Assembly: GCA_964388155.1 (NCBI GenBank)
Contig: CAYLYH010000001.1
Span: 87,610 to 151,609 of the forward strand
DNA from: JACNKV01 sp964388155
GTDB lineage: Bacteria; Fidelibacterota; Marinisomatia; Marinisomatales; JACNKV01
Reading direction: 5' to 3'
DNA: 64,000 nucleotides
Shown here: piece after piece, positions 43,234 through 52,226 of the stretch
Numbering within the stretch: position 1 is the first letter of the stretch
How the letters are laid out: the number at the start of each line of letters is the position of its first letter
The notes under the pieces: generated by a model
What the model was told of the DNA's origin: nothing
The model's database searches: none
Seen by the model: only the letters and a program-made list of their open reading frames with translations
Position numbers and translations under genes: made by a program

Positions 43234-43827
43234 CACGTTGACGCGCATGACACTATCCAAAACTTATCTCTCTATCTTCACTTAAATACAGATGCGGTTC
43301 TCAAAGCTGAGGTCAACACAGTGTCATGGACTGATATGGACTTTGTAATATCACAAATAGATGAAGAGGAAGACGGCAGGCGCAGGATCAGCGTTGCTCC
43401 TATTTCTCCGGTTGACCCAGGTCAACAACAGCGTGTAAACTATCAGGTGAGGGCCAAAGACTTAAGCGGGCATCAATCCGATTTCTCAAACCAGGTTCAT
43501 ACATACAGACGGTCTCCGGGGTCAATCCATAAAAAAAGTAATCTTCCCACAGAGTTTGCATTAAGGCAAAACTACCCCAATCCGTTTAATCCAACCACAA
43601 CAATTGTGTACGATGTTCCAAAAGAAAGCGATGTAACATTAACTGTTTATGATTTAATGGGCAGAGTAATAAGGGTACTCGTGAGTGATAAAATCAAAGC
43701 AGGGACTCATCACATTATTTGGAACGGCACAGACACATACGGAAAGCCGGTTGCATCAGGGATGTATCTGTATCAATTAAAATCTGATATTTTTATTGAA
43801 ACGAAGAAATTTGTGTTGTTGAAATGA
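43234..43827 (+). pseudogene. 5'-truncated remnant of a secreted protein with sorting domain
   Basis: An open frame from 43234, just after a TAG at 43231, to the stop at 43827 encodes fragments typical of the C-terminus of a large secreted protein: a fibronectin/Ig-like piece (VNYQVRAKDLSGHQSDFSNQV) and a complete sorting domain (NYPNPFNPTTTIVYDV ... KKFVLLK). There is no signal peptide and no credible start; the GTG at 43321 lies inside the coding-like region, which continues upstream as HLNTDAVLKAEVNTVSWTDM. This is best read as the decayed 3' end of a gene whose front was lost, perhaps when the two hydrogenase operons were brought together. Confidence 0.75.
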
Positions 43828-43909
43828 AGAAAATATTTTCTACAAAATTTAAAATTCAAAATATTCATGAATAAAAACTTAACGATAACTCAAAACAAGG
43901 AGGAATGTT

Positions 43910-45061
43910 ATGGCGAAACTCAAACCCCTTGATACTCCAAACGGAATTGCTTCTCATTACAATGAAGCGTTAAAGTCCAACGGTGTATCCAGAAGGGACT
44001 TCATTAAATTCTGCACGGCAATTACAGCCGCAATGGCGCTGCCTTACGAGGCTGCCGGGAAAGTTGCTGAAGCAATTGCGAGTAAATTCCGACCACCGGT
44101 GATATGGTTGCACTTCCAGGAATGCACCGGATGTACGGAAACACTGCTACGTGCAACGCACCCCACTGTTGAAAATCTGGTACTGGACATGATTTCACTG
44201 GATTACTCCGAAACCCTCTGTGTTGCTGCAGGACATCAGGTGGAAGAGCTTCTTCATCAAACGGTGGAAAAATACAAAGGGAAATTTATCCTCGTTGTCG
44301 AGGGATCAATTCCTTTAGCAGAGGATGGAATCTACTGCAAAATTGCCGGTCGCACTGCACTTGACATCTCGACAGATGTCGGCTCACATGCTGCTGCCGC
44401 AATTGCAATCGGCTCCTGTGCTTCATGGGGCGGTGTGCAATCCGCATCTCCGAACCCGACACAAGCCACCGGATTTGCCGAAGTACTTAAAATGAACGAC
44501 ATCGGAACACCGGTGATTAATTTACCGGGTTGCCCTGCAAGTCCATACAACCTATTACAAGTAGTCTTGTACTACTTAACCCTTAGCAAACTCCCTAAGC
44601 TTGATAAAAAAGGCCGTCCTAACTTTGCCTATGGAAAACTCATCCACGACAACTGTGAACGTCGCCCGCATTTTGATGCCGGTCACTTTGCCGATCAATT
44701 CGGAGGGGAAAATCATCGCAAAGGCTGGTGTTTATATAAGCTTGGTTGCAAAGGTCCCGAAACCTACGCAAACTGCGGAATTCAGAAATTCGGAGATACC
44801 GGATCATGGCCGATCGGTATTGGCCATCCGTGTTTTGGATGTTCTGAAGAAGGTGTCGGTTTCAATAAGCCACTTCACGAACAGGCAAATGTCTTGTCTA
44901 TTACTCCGCCGGAATTCTTCCCTGGTACGGATGAAGAAAAAGGCGGCGGTATTTCACCCGGAGCTGCCGCTGTTGCCGGGGCTGTCGCAGGGGCTGCTGC
45001 TGTCGCAAGCGCAATGACTGCGAAAAAGTTGGACAAAGAATCTAACAGCGAAAACGCCTGA
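43910..45061 (+). CDS. hybO: Periplasmic [NiFe] hydrogenase small subunit (HybO-like)
   Basis: 383 residues with a Tat signal (SRRDFIKFCTAITAAMALP, residues about 27-45). Cluster ligands: ECTGCTETLLR (proximal), GSCASWGGVQSASPNPTQATG, NLPGCPASPYNL, then CERRPHFDAGHFA, GWCLYKLGCKGPETYANC (medial/distal) and HPCFGCSE. The C-terminus has an Ala/Gly-rich helix (GAAAVAGAVAGAAAVASAM) able to anchor it to the membrane. A strong AAGGAGGAA site precedes the ATG. Gene order small subunit-FeS-membrane-large-protease matches E. coli hydrogenase 2 (hybOABCD), a group 1 uptake enzyme. Confidence 0.93.
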   Translation: MAKLKPLDTPNGIASHYNEALKSNGVSRRDFIKFCTAITAAMALPYEAAGKVAEAIASKFRPPVIWLHFQECTGCTETLLRATHPTVENLVLDMISLDYSETLCVAAGHQVEELLHQTVEKYKGKFILVVEGSIPLAEDGIYCKIAGRTALDISTDVGSHAAAAIAIGSCASWGGVQSASPNPTQATGFAEVLKMNDIGTPVINLPGCPASPYNLLQVVLYYLTLSKLPKLDKKGRPNFAYGKLIHDNCERRPHFDAGHFADQFGGENHRKGWCLYKLGCKGPETYANCGIQKFGDTGSWPIGIGHPCFGCSEEGVGFNKPLHEQANVLSITPPEFFPGTDEEKGGGISPGAAAVAGAVAGAAAVASAMTAKKLDKESNSENA

Positions 45062-45071
45062 GGAGTCTGAC

Positions 45072-46055
45072 ATGAAATTGGAAAGACGAGATTTTCTGAA
45101 AGTCCTTTCCACCGGAGCTGCCACCGCAGCCGGGTTGTCTACTCTGCAAGCACGCACAATTAAATCGCTTCCGGCAAATGCGAAGGGGATTCTATATGAT
45201 GCCACCCTTTGCATTGGATGCCGAGCTTGCGAAGTTGCGTGTAAGCAAATAAACAACATGCCACCGGATGTAAACTCTCCCCTGGAAAAGGAACATGATG
45301 TCAGCGGTATCTGGGATACCGGCGACCTCAGTGAAACAACCTTAAATAAGATTCAGGCGTATCGAAACGGAACCGGCGAAACCAAAGACCAAATAACCGA
45401 CGGATATGGATTCATCAAACGTGCTTGTATGCACTGTGTGGATCCGGATTGTGTCTCTGCCTGTCCGGTTACGGCGTTAGAAAAACAACCGAATACAGGA
45501 ATCGTAACATACAATAAAGATGCATGCATCGGATGCCGTTACTGTCAGATTGCCTGTCCGTACAATATCCCCAAATTTGAATTTGGAGATCCAATCCCTG
45601 AAATTGTCAAATGTGAGATGTGCGCGCACGTCCAGGCAGAAGGCGGTATCCCCGGATGCTGTGATTCCTGTCCGACAGGTGCCTCCCTCTTTGGCAGTGT
45701 GTCTGACCTTCTTACTGAAGCGAAACGTCGTTTGGGATTAACGGAAGGTGACAACTATGCCTACCCGGTTTCAACGCTTAACAGTGAAACGAAACCACGT
45801 AATGCAAAACGGTACGTGAACTACATCTATGGTGAAAACGAAAGCGGCGGGACTCAGTATCTCATCCTTTCTGCCATCCCATTTGAGAAGTTAGGGTTGC
45901 CGTCCTTATCAAATACATCATCTGCAGTTCGGTCAGAGACCATTCAGCACACGACCTACAAGGGTTTTATCGCTCCTGTTGTGCTGTTGGGTGGACTTCT
46001 TTATGCCGCCCACCGCAGCGTGAAAGATCACCATGAGGAAGGAGGAACACAATGA
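45072..46055 (+). CDS. hybA: Hydrogenase-2-type ferredoxin subunit (HybA-like)
   Basis: 327 residues with a Tat signal (ERRDFLKVLSTGAATAAGLS). Four [4Fe-4S] motif sets: CIGCRACEVACKQIN (near 47-61), CMHCVDPDCVSACPVTALEK (near 120), CIGCRYCQIACPYNIPKFEF (near 151-170) and CEMCAHVQAEGGIPGCCDSCPTGA. A C-terminal hydrophobic segment (TYKGFIAPVVLLGGLLYAA) may anchor it to the membrane. It carries electrons from the small subunit to the NrfD-like membrane protein encoded next, whose ATG overlaps its stop. Confidence 0.92.
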   Translation: MKLERRDFLKVLSTGAATAAGLSTLQARTIKSLPANAKGILYDATLCIGCRACEVACKQINNMPPDVNSPLEKEHDVSGIWDTGDLSETTLNKIQAYRNGTGETKDQITDGYGFIKRACMHCVDPDCVSACPVTALEKQPNTGIVTYNKDACIGCRYCQIACPYNIPKFEFGDPIPEIVKCEMCAHVQAEGGIPGCCDSCPTGASLFGSVSDLLTEAKRRLGLTEGDNYAYPVSTLNSETKPRNAKRYVNYIYGENESGGTQYLILSAIPFEKLGLPSLSNTSSAVRSETIQHTTYKGFIAPVVLLGGLLYAAHRSVKDHHEEGGTQ

Positions 46056-47185
46056 GTACCTATAAACCCTTAGGAGGTCGTATCTGGACAAAGCCATTTA
46101 CATTTTTGGCCATGCTGTTCGGTATCGCGCTTCTGTTGCTGGCAAAACGATTCGTTTTCGGTCTGGAAGCCGTGACAAATCTCACCCATGGGTATCCCTG
46201 GGGAATGTGGATTGTCTACGATGTCCTTGTCGGGACAGCCATCGGATGCGGCGGATACGCAATGGCGCTTTTGGTCTATGTTCTCAACAAAGGAAAGTAC
46301 CATCCATTGGTGCGCCCTGCTGTGATGACCAGCCTATTCGGCTACACATTAGCCGGTGTGGCTATCTTCATCGATGTTGGCCGATATTGGCAACTTTACA
46401 ATGTGTTCTTACCATGGTACGCGAATCTAAATTCCATTATGTTTGAGGTTGCGTTCTGCGTCGCTACTTATGTACTGGTACTTTGGATAGAATTCACACC
46501 GGTATTTTTGGAGAAGTGGAAACCCGCTATCGCAGGAAAGTTGGATAAAGTAATCTTCATCTTTATTGCGATTGGCGTTTTACTGCCAACGATGCATCAA
46601 TCTTCCCTTGGAACGTTGATGGTGATTGCCGGACATAAAGTTGCGGATCTGTGGCAAACAGGATGGCTGCCGGTTACTTTCCTGCTCTCATCCATTGTCA
46701 TCGGATTCGGGATGGTCATGTTTGAATCGCTCTATTCATCGATTGCATTCAAACGTCCGTTAGAAACCAAATTGCTTGCGCAAATGGCAAAGTTTGTCGC
46801 ATGGGTATTGGCAGTTTACGTCGTATTTCGCTATGGAGATTTAATATGGCGTGGCGTCCTAGGAGATGCTTTTGCCGGAGATTTAAACGGATGGATGTTC
46901 ATCTTGGAAAGTCTGCTGTTTATTGTGCCAATGATTTTCCTGTTCATGGAAAAGCACCGAACAAAAGCAACCGTACTTTTCTGGTCAGCGATTGCAATGG
47001 TTTTAGCAGGCGCGGTTCTCCGGTTCAATACGTTTCTTGTTGGATTTGATCCGGGACCCGGCTGGCATTACTTTCCGTCTATATCGGAAATTCTCATTAC
47101 AGTAGGCATTATTTCTGCGGAAATAATGGCGTACTTGGTATTTGTAAAAAGACTTCCGGTATTGCCGGATGTGAAACACGCATAA
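46052..47185 (+). CDS. hybB: Hydrogenase-2-type integral membrane subunit (HybB/NrfD-like)
   Basis: 377 residues with about ten membrane helices and no haem-ligand pattern typical of cytochrome b subunits; it belongs to the NrfD/PsrC quinone-interacting family. Recognisable parts are GYPWGMWIVYDVLVGTAIGCGGYAMALLVYVLNKGKYHPLVRPAVMTSLFGY (near 43-95) and NSIMFEVAFCVATYVLVLWIEFTP (near 126-150). Passes electrons between periplasmic H2 oxidation and the quinone pool. The start overlaps hybA; an AGGAGGAAC site lies in the hybA 3' end. Confidence 0.92.
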   Translation: MSTYKPLGGRIWTKPFTFLAMLFGIALLLLAKRFVFGLEAVTNLTHGYPWGMWIVYDVLVGTAIGCGGYAMALLVYVLNKGKYHPLVRPAVMTSLFGYTLAGVAIFIDVGRYWQLYNVFLPWYANLNSIMFEVAFCVATYVLVLWIEFTPVFLEKWKPAIAGKLDKVIFIFIAIGVLLPTMHQSSLGTLMVIAGHKVADLWQTGWLPVTFLLSSIVIGFGMVMFESLYSSIAFKRPLETKLLAQMAKFVAWVLAVYVVFRYGDLIWRGVLGDAFAGDLNGWMFILESLLFIVPMIFLFMEKHRTKATVLFWSAIAMVLAGAVLRFNTFLVGFDPGPGWHYFPSISEILITVGIISAEIMAYLVFVKRLPVLPDVKHA

Positions 47186-47203
47186 ACTTAGGAGGAAGAT
47201 TTT

Positions 47204-48907
47204 ATGGCAAAAAGAATTGTAGTTGACCCAATCACACGTATCGAGGGTCACCTTAGAATAGACTGTGACATTAAGAACGGAGAAGTTTCAAAAGCTTGGT
47301 CATCCGGTCAAATGTGGCGCGGTATCGAACCCATTTTATTAAACAGAGACCCCAGGGATGCTTGGATCTACACCCAACGTATTTGTGGTGTATGTACAAC
47401 CGTCCATGCCATCACATCCGTTCGGGCTGTAGAAAATGCTTTGAACATGGAAGTCCCGCTCAATGCGCAATACATCCGAAATATGATTATTGCCGCTCAC
47501 GGAATTCATGATCACATTGTGCATTTCTACCATCTCTCCGCTTTGGATTGGGTGGACATTGTTTCAGCACTTTCAGCAGATCCGGTTGCAGCATCCAAAC
47601 TGGCACAAAGTCTCTCTCCCTGGCCTAATAACGGTGTGCAGGAGCTCAAAGCGGTTCAAGATCGCCTGAAATCGTTTGTAAATACCGGTCAGCTTGGCAT
47701 TTTCGCCAACGGATACTGGGGACACGAAGCAATGAAACTTCCGCCGGAAGTGAATTTGATTGCTGCGGCTCACTATCTTGAAGCGTTTGAGTATCAAAGG
47801 ATTGCGAACCAGATTGTGTCCATCCTTGGAGCAAAGACTCCCCACATCCAAAATTTGGCTGTGGGCGGCGTCGCAAATGCAATCAACCCGGATGATCAAT
47901 CCACGCTGAATCTTGAGCGATTGATTTACGTAAAATCGCTGATGGACAAACTGAAGAAATTCCTGCGAGAGGTCTATCTGGTGGACTTGGCAGCTGTGGG
48001 CGCACTCTACGCACATTGGCTTCCGTATGGAGCAGGGGTCATGAACTATCTCAGTGTTCCGGACTTTCCGATGGATACAAAAGGAACAACCTTCGGTACA
48101 CCGGGCGGATATATTCCCAATGGGGATATTGGTAAATTCCACGCGATTGCGAACTTTGATGATCCTTTTTTCGAAGATAATGTAAAAGAAAGCATCAAGC
48201 ATAGTTGGTATGACGGCGATTGGACACGGCACCCGTACAAAGAGGAAACCGTGCCTAAATACACTGATTTCCAAGAAGACGGAAAGTACAGTTGGGTCAA
48301 ATCTCCAAGCTTTGCAGGAGAACCGGCACAAGTTGGACCATTGGCGAATGTACTTGGAATGGTAGCATCCGGTCATAAAGGTGCAACTGCCTATGTAAAT
48401 CTTGCCTTAGAGAAGATTAGTGCAATTGCCGGGACAAAAGTCGGAGTCGGTGCATTGCATTCCACGTTGGGTCGTCATGCCGCACGCTGCGTACGCGCGC
48501 AGATTCTCTATGATGTTTTGGGAGAAAATTACGATGCGCTTGTTGCAAACATCGCAGGTGGAGACTTAACCACATTCAATGCTCCTGTATTCCCGAAAGG
48601 TGAACAAACAGGATTTGGATTCCACGAAGCACCAAGAGGGACGCTTTCTCACTGGGTAGTCATTGCTGATGGTAAAATCAAAAACTATCAGTGCGTTGTT
48701 CCATCCACCTGGAATGCCGGTCCGCGAAATCAGGACGATAAACCCGGTCCGTACGAAGCATCGCTGGTCGGGAATCCTATCGCCGACGCAGACAGACCAC
48801 TGGAAGTATTAAGGACGATTCATTCCTTCGATCCATGTCTGGCATGTGCCATTCATTTGCACGATAATACAAAAACAAATATCGTGCATGTCAATACATC
48901 CTGCTAA
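47204..48907 (+). CDS. hybC: Periplasmic [NiFe] hydrogenase large subunit (HybC-like)
   Basis: 567-residue catalytic subunit with no signal of its own (exported with the Tat-bearing small subunit). L1 motif RICGVCTTVHA gives C61 and C64; L2 FDPCLACAIH gives C545 and C548. A 16-residue tail (LHDNTKTNIVHVNTSC) follows the L2 histidine, right for cleavage by the protease encoded next. Other conserved strings: DPITRIEGHLRID, EAPRGTLSHWVVIADGKI and STWNAGPRNQDDKPGPYEASL. An AGGAGGAAG ribosome-binding site precedes the ATG. O2 tolerance cannot be read from this subunit. Confidence 0.95.
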   Translation: MAKRIVVDPITRIEGHLRIDCDIKNGEVSKAWSSGQMWRGIEPILLNRDPRDAWIYTQRICGVCTTVHAITSVRAVENALNMEVPLNAQYIRNMIIAAHGIHDHIVHFYHLSALDWVDIVSALSADPVAASKLAQSLSPWPNNGVQELKAVQDRLKSFVNTGQLGIFANGYWGHEAMKLPPEVNLIAAAHYLEAFEYQRIANQIVSILGAKTPHIQNLAVGGVANAINPDDQSTLNLERLIYVKSLMDKLKKFLREVYLVDLAAVGALYAHWLPYGAGVMNYLSVPDFPMDTKGTTFGTPGGYIPNGDIGKFHAIANFDDPFFEDNVKESIKHSWYDGDWTRHPYKEETVPKYTDFQEDGKYSWVKSPSFAGEPAQVGPLANVLGMVASGHKGATAYVNLALEKISAIAGTKVGVGALHSTLGRHAARCVRAQILYDVLGENYDALVANIAGGDLTTFNAPVFPKGEQTGFGFHEAPRGTLSHWVVIADGKIKNYQCVVPSTWNAGPRNQDDKPGPYEASLVGNPIADADRPLEVLRTIHSFDPCLACAIHLHDNTKTNIVHVNTSC

Positions 48908-49388
48908 TTCAAAAGCAGACGTTATCATCCTGGGGCTTGGCAATACCTTGCTCCGGGATGAGGGCGTGGGTGTGCACATTGTTAATCGGTTAAGTTCCGA
49001 ATTTAAATTCAGTCCTGAGATTCCCATCATTGATGGTGGAACCTTTGGGCTGGATTTATTGCCTTATATTGAAAACAAAGAATATGTCCTGTTAATTGAT
49101 GCTGTTAATTTCAATAAAGAGCCCGGATATATCGGCATCATTGAAAAGGATAATATATTAACTCAGTTAAATACGTTGTTGTCTGTTCACCACCTTGGAC
49201 TTTCTGATGTTTTGAGTGCGGCAAAGCTTCTGAATAAAGAACCCGAGAATATTACCTTAATCGGAATACAACCATCCTCTATCGAAGCAGGGCTGGAAAT
49301 GACGGACACCGTTAAAAATGTCATTGACGAAGCCATAAAACTCGTCATAAAACAACTAGATGATTGGGGTGTTAAAGTTATTGGTTGA
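48888..49388 (+). CDS. hybD: Hydrogenase maturation protease (HybD-like)
   Basis: 166 residues from the ATG at 48888, which overlaps the end of the large-subunit gene by 20 bp; longer starts within that gene are unlikely because homology begins at ADVIILGLGNTLLRDEGVGVH. Ni-sensing residues lie in NTLLRDEGVG, LIDAVNFNKEPGYIG and VHHLGLSDVL (His). It processes the C-terminal tail of the Hyd-2-like large subunit. This is the second such protease in the island, consistent with one dedicated protease per hydrogenase. Confidence 0.9.
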   Translation: MSIHPANSKADVIILGLGNTLLRDEGVGVHIVNRLSSEFKFSPEIPIIDGGTFGLDLLPYIENKEYVLLIDAVNFNKEPGYIGIIEKDNILTQLNTLLSVHHLGLSDVLSAAKLLNKEPENITLIGIQPSSIEAGLEMTDTVKNVIDEAIKLVIKQLDDWGVKVIG

Positions 49389-49422
49389 TTGAGTAAGTCA
49401 TTTATATATTCCGTCTGTCTTT

Positions 49423-49449
49423 AGAGGATAATAAGATACATTATTCTCT
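49423..49449 (+). terminator. Hairpin after the uptake hydrogenase operon
   Basis: AGAGGATAAT pairs with ATTATTCTCT (one G-U) around a 7-nt loop, 35 bp past the maturation protease stop. There is no strong T-run afterwards (TATCATTG), so it may be a weak terminator or an mRNA-end stabilising hairpin that limits read-through into the downstream genes. Confidence 0.4.
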
Positions 49450-49486
49450 TATCATTGCACATCGTTCATAAATTTCAAGAGCAATC

Positions 49487-49900
49487 ATGATAAACTTGCC
49501 AGAAATATTTAAAAACAGCCGCTCCCTGCTTGTTATTTTTCTCCACCTGGTCGCCATTCATTCTTTCTTTGTCGGGATTGGAATGATCTTCCTCCACATT
49601 GACATTGTAAATTATTTTGGATTTTCATTAGACAATAGTCGTTTTTTTCTTACCCAAGGAGGCATATTCCATCTCGTTATGAGCATTGCCTATATCATCG
49701 GGGCCAAGCGAATTGATTCCTCCTTTGATTTCGTCTATTTTTCAATCACTGCAAAATTTATCGCTACTATTTTTCTTTTTTCTTATTATCTTTTCTCTGA
49801 AAGTATACTACTCATTTTACTATCAGGAGTTGGAGATTTCCTCATGGGATTATGTTTGCTTATACTTCTTAACCGATTTCGAAAAGACAGCAATTTATGA
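49487..49900 (+). CDS. Hypothetical four-helix membrane protein
   Basis: 137 residues with four predicted membrane segments (about 13-33, 50-70, 78-98 and 100-125). I recognise no catalytic or binding motif; the pattern resembles small DoxX/DUF4345-like proteins only in size and topology. It overlaps the next gene by 4 bp (ATGA) and begins a three-gene set (membrane protein, SDR, TIGR02206-type membrane protein) with successive 4-bp overlaps, suggesting a coupled operon acting at the membrane. Function unknown. Confidence 0.65.
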   Translation: MINLPEIFKNSRSLLVIFLHLVAIHSFFVGIGMIFLHIDIVNYFGFSLDNSRFFLTQGGIFHLVMSIAYIIGAKRIDSSFDFVYFSITAKFIATIFLFSYYLFSESILLILLSGVGDFLMGLCLLILLNRFRKDSNL

Positions 49901-51426
49901 AACAAAATTTACCGGTTATTATTGTCACCGGTGCCTCCGGGTTTATCGGCAGACATTTCCTCGAACAGGCACAGGAGGAATACATCATCTATGCCTTTGC
50001 CCGACGAACGATGCAGGAAGTGGGAGTTTCGCCACATAAAAACATTAAATGGATTTTAGTCGATATTGGCGAAAAAGATCTCTTATCTGAAGTTATATGG
50101 AAAATACAGGAAGAATATTCAGTCGATTTCATCCTTCACCTCGCTGCATATTACAATTTTAGCAATGATACACACCCAGAATACGAACGTACAAATGTCA
50201 ATGGAACACGTTATATGCTGGACCATGCAAAGTCTTTAAATATACATCGATTTATTTTTGCAAGTTCTGTCGCAGCTTGTCCATTTCCTGAAGATGGTGA
50301 AGCCCTAAATGAGCAAACTCCACCGGATGCAGACTTCGATTACGCAGTGACAAAGAAAAAAGGCGAAGACATGTGCAAGGACGTTTCTGATTCTGTGCCA
50401 TGTTCTGTGGTTCGGTTCGCCGCCGCATTTAGCGATTGGTGCGAGTATGGACCGCTTTATATATTTTTGGAAACATGGTTCTCAAAAGGATGGAATTCTC
50501 AAATTCTTGGAGGAAAAGGGGAATCTGCCGTTCCGTATATTCATGTTCGCTGTGTGGCAGCATTACTTTTAAGAATCCTACGTAAATCTTCGTCATTACC
50601 AAATTACGATGTATACATTGCAAGCCCGGATGGCTCTACGTCTCACAAAGAACTATTTAATCTCTCTACACGACTTTTTTTTGGAAAAGAGTTACGGTCA
50701 ATTAAAATGCCGGTTTTCTTAGCTGCACCCGGGGTGTGTTTACTTTATTTATTTGGAAAACTTATCGGGAAACCGCCATTCGAACGCCCGTGGATGATGA
50801 AATACATTGATAAGAAATTAACGGTTGACTCTTCGTATACACGAAAAGCATTGGATTGGGAGCCAACATCTCGCCACCTGATAGAACGCAGACTACTCTA
50901 TCTCATTGAGCATTCCAAAAGTTATCCGGTGGAGTGGAACAGACGAAATCTCCTCGCACTAGAGCGGGTTAAAACCGAACGTCCAAATCTGCAAATAGCT
51001 GAGACGATGCAGCGCCTACACGATTCTATCATCAATGCTATCTTTGCAGATATCAGTCATTCTGACAATAAACATAAATTTCCGAATTATCAGCAATTAA
51101 CTCCGGACAATTTAGAGTGGTATTTGGGTATATATTACAATCTGCTTATGACATCAGTTAGAACGGGCGACAGGATGTCTCTCGTTAATTATTCCCGGTT
51201 TCTTGTGGACATACGAAGCCGCGAGGGATTCAGCAAAACGGAAGTCTGTGATGCACTCATCGTGATACGTGACCAAGTAATTTTGACATTATTGAGCGAA
51301 CCTTCTTTGAAAAAAATGGATGCTCTCATCCATGACACGATAGGATTAACCATCCAATTGGCCATCGATGAGATAGAAGATTGCTATGAGCGTATTGAAT
51401 TCAAAAAAGGACAGGAAGAATCATGA
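49897..51426 (+). CDS. Extended short-chain dehydrogenase/epimerase with helical C-terminal extension
   Basis: 509 residues. Residues about 1-330 form an NAD(P)-binding extended SDR: GASGFIGRHFLEQA nucleotide loop, LHLAAYYNF, and the catalytic Tyr/Lys in FDYAVTKKKGED (YxxxK). Related proteins are NAD-dependent epimerases/dehydratases. The C-terminal 170 residues (from about RRNLLALERVKTERPNLQIAETMQ) are all-helical and absent from ordinary epimerases; they recall RsbRD-type N-terminal helical domains (WYLGIYYNLLMTSVRTGDRMSLVNYSRFLVDI), which is a weak impression. Sandwiched between two membrane-protein genes with 4-bp overlaps. Substrate unknown. Confidence 0.78.
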   Translation: MKQNLPVIIVTGASGFIGRHFLEQAQEEYIIYAFARRTMQEVGVSPHKNIKWILVDIGEKDLLSEVIWKIQEEYSVDFILHLAAYYNFSNDTHPEYERTNVNGTRYMLDHAKSLNIHRFIFASSVAACPFPEDGEALNEQTPPDADFDYAVTKKKGEDMCKDVSDSVPCSVVRFAAAFSDWCEYGPLYIFLETWFSKGWNSQILGGKGESAVPYIHVRCVAALLLRILRKSSSLPNYDVYIASPDGSTSHKELFNLSTRLFFGKELRSIKMPVFLAAPGVCLLYLFGKLIGKPPFERPWMMKYIDKKLTVDSSYTRKALDWEPTSRHLIERRLLYLIEHSKSYPVEWNRRNLLALERVKTERPNLQIAETMQRLHDSIINAIFADISHSDNKHKFPNYQQLTPDNLEWYLGIYYNLLMTSVRTGDRMSLVNYSRFLVDIRSREGFSKTEVCDALIVIRDQVILTLLSEPSLKKMDALIHDTIGLTIQLAIDEIEDCYERIEFKKGQEES

Positions 51427-52139
51427 TAAATAATTCTCAGAATATTTTTATTCTCTTTGGATCACAACATCTTGCATCTATTGGCATCATTTTACTTATT
51501 ACAATCGGGTTACCGTTGTCAGTAAAACGATTTTCCACCCCTTCTACTGAATTCAGAATCCGAATGATGTTAGCAGCCTTCTTGTGGATTCAGGAGGCAA
51601 GCATTTGGATTTATCGTCTGGCTAACGGAATTTTCATCCTGCAAGATAATTTACCGCTTCATCTTTGTGGCTTTTCTGCTTTGTTGCTTCCGATATTGTT
51701 ATATACAAAACGGCCATTCCTATATCAAATCATGTATTTTTGGGGTATCGGCGGAGCCACGCAAGCTTTATTAACACCTACCCTTCCTGTTGGTTTTCCA
51801 CATTATTTATTCGTTCAATTCTTTTTGGGGCATGGTTCCATATTGATTGCCGTCGTCTATGCAACAGTCATTTTCAACTACAAACCATCATTCTCCGGAT
51901 TAATTCGTACATTCTTGATAACGGTTGCGTTAATGATCCCTATTGGGATAATTAATTGGTTAATTGGCTCAAATTATTTTTTCATCGCTCATAAGCCTTC
52001 AACTGCATCGTTACTGGATTTTATGGGTCCGTGGCCTTATTACTTAATTCCATTAATCGGAACAGGATTTGTTATCTTTCTGATATCATACATTCCATTC
52101 CCATTGTTTCATTACCTAAAAAAAGGACGTGTAAAATAG
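51423..52139 (+). CDS. TIGR02206-type (YwaF-like) integral membrane protein, second copy
   Basis: 238 residues with about seven membrane segments. It repeats the motif order of the protein at 34860-35555: LPLHLCGFSALLLPILLY, YFWGIGGATQALLTPTLP, YLFVQFFLGHGSILIAVVYA, INWLIGSNYFFIAHKPS and WPYYLIPLIG. Sequence divergence is considerable, so this is an old duplication or independent acquisition. Third gene of the 49.5-52.1 kb unit. Function of the family is unknown. Confidence 0.85.
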   Translation: MINNSQNIFILFGSQHLASIGIILLITIGLPLSVKRFSTPSTEFRIRMMLAAFLWIQEASIWIYRLANGIFILQDNLPLHLCGFSALLLPILLYTKRPFLYQIMYFWGIGGATQALLTPTLPVGFPHYLFVQFFLGHGSILIAVVYATVIFNYKPSFSGLIRTFLITVALMIPIGIINWLIGSNYFFIAHKPSTASLLDFMGPWPYYLIPLIGTGFVIFLISYIPFPLFHYLKKGRVK

Positions 52140-52171
52140 TCTAATCCATTCTTGTTCTATTTAAGATTTTG

Positions 52172-52186
52172 CCGTAAAATTTACGG
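52172..52186. promoter_or_regulatory. Short inverted repeat upstream of tonB
   Basis: CCGTAAA-A-TTTACGG, perfect 7-bp arms, 40 bp before the tonB ATG in an 87-bp spacer. Position suits an operator or a leader hairpin; no T-run of terminator length follows immediately. Regulator unknown. Confidence 0.4.
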
Positions 52187-52226
52187 TTAAGGAAATCGTT
52201 TTTTTCATCAATACATAAAGATTAGA

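Noticed and set aside
47573..48376. Long minus-strand ORF (267 codons) opposite the hydrogenase large subunit
   Set aside because: It lies entirely antisense to the strongly conserved hybC reading frame and has no family pattern or ribosome-binding site.
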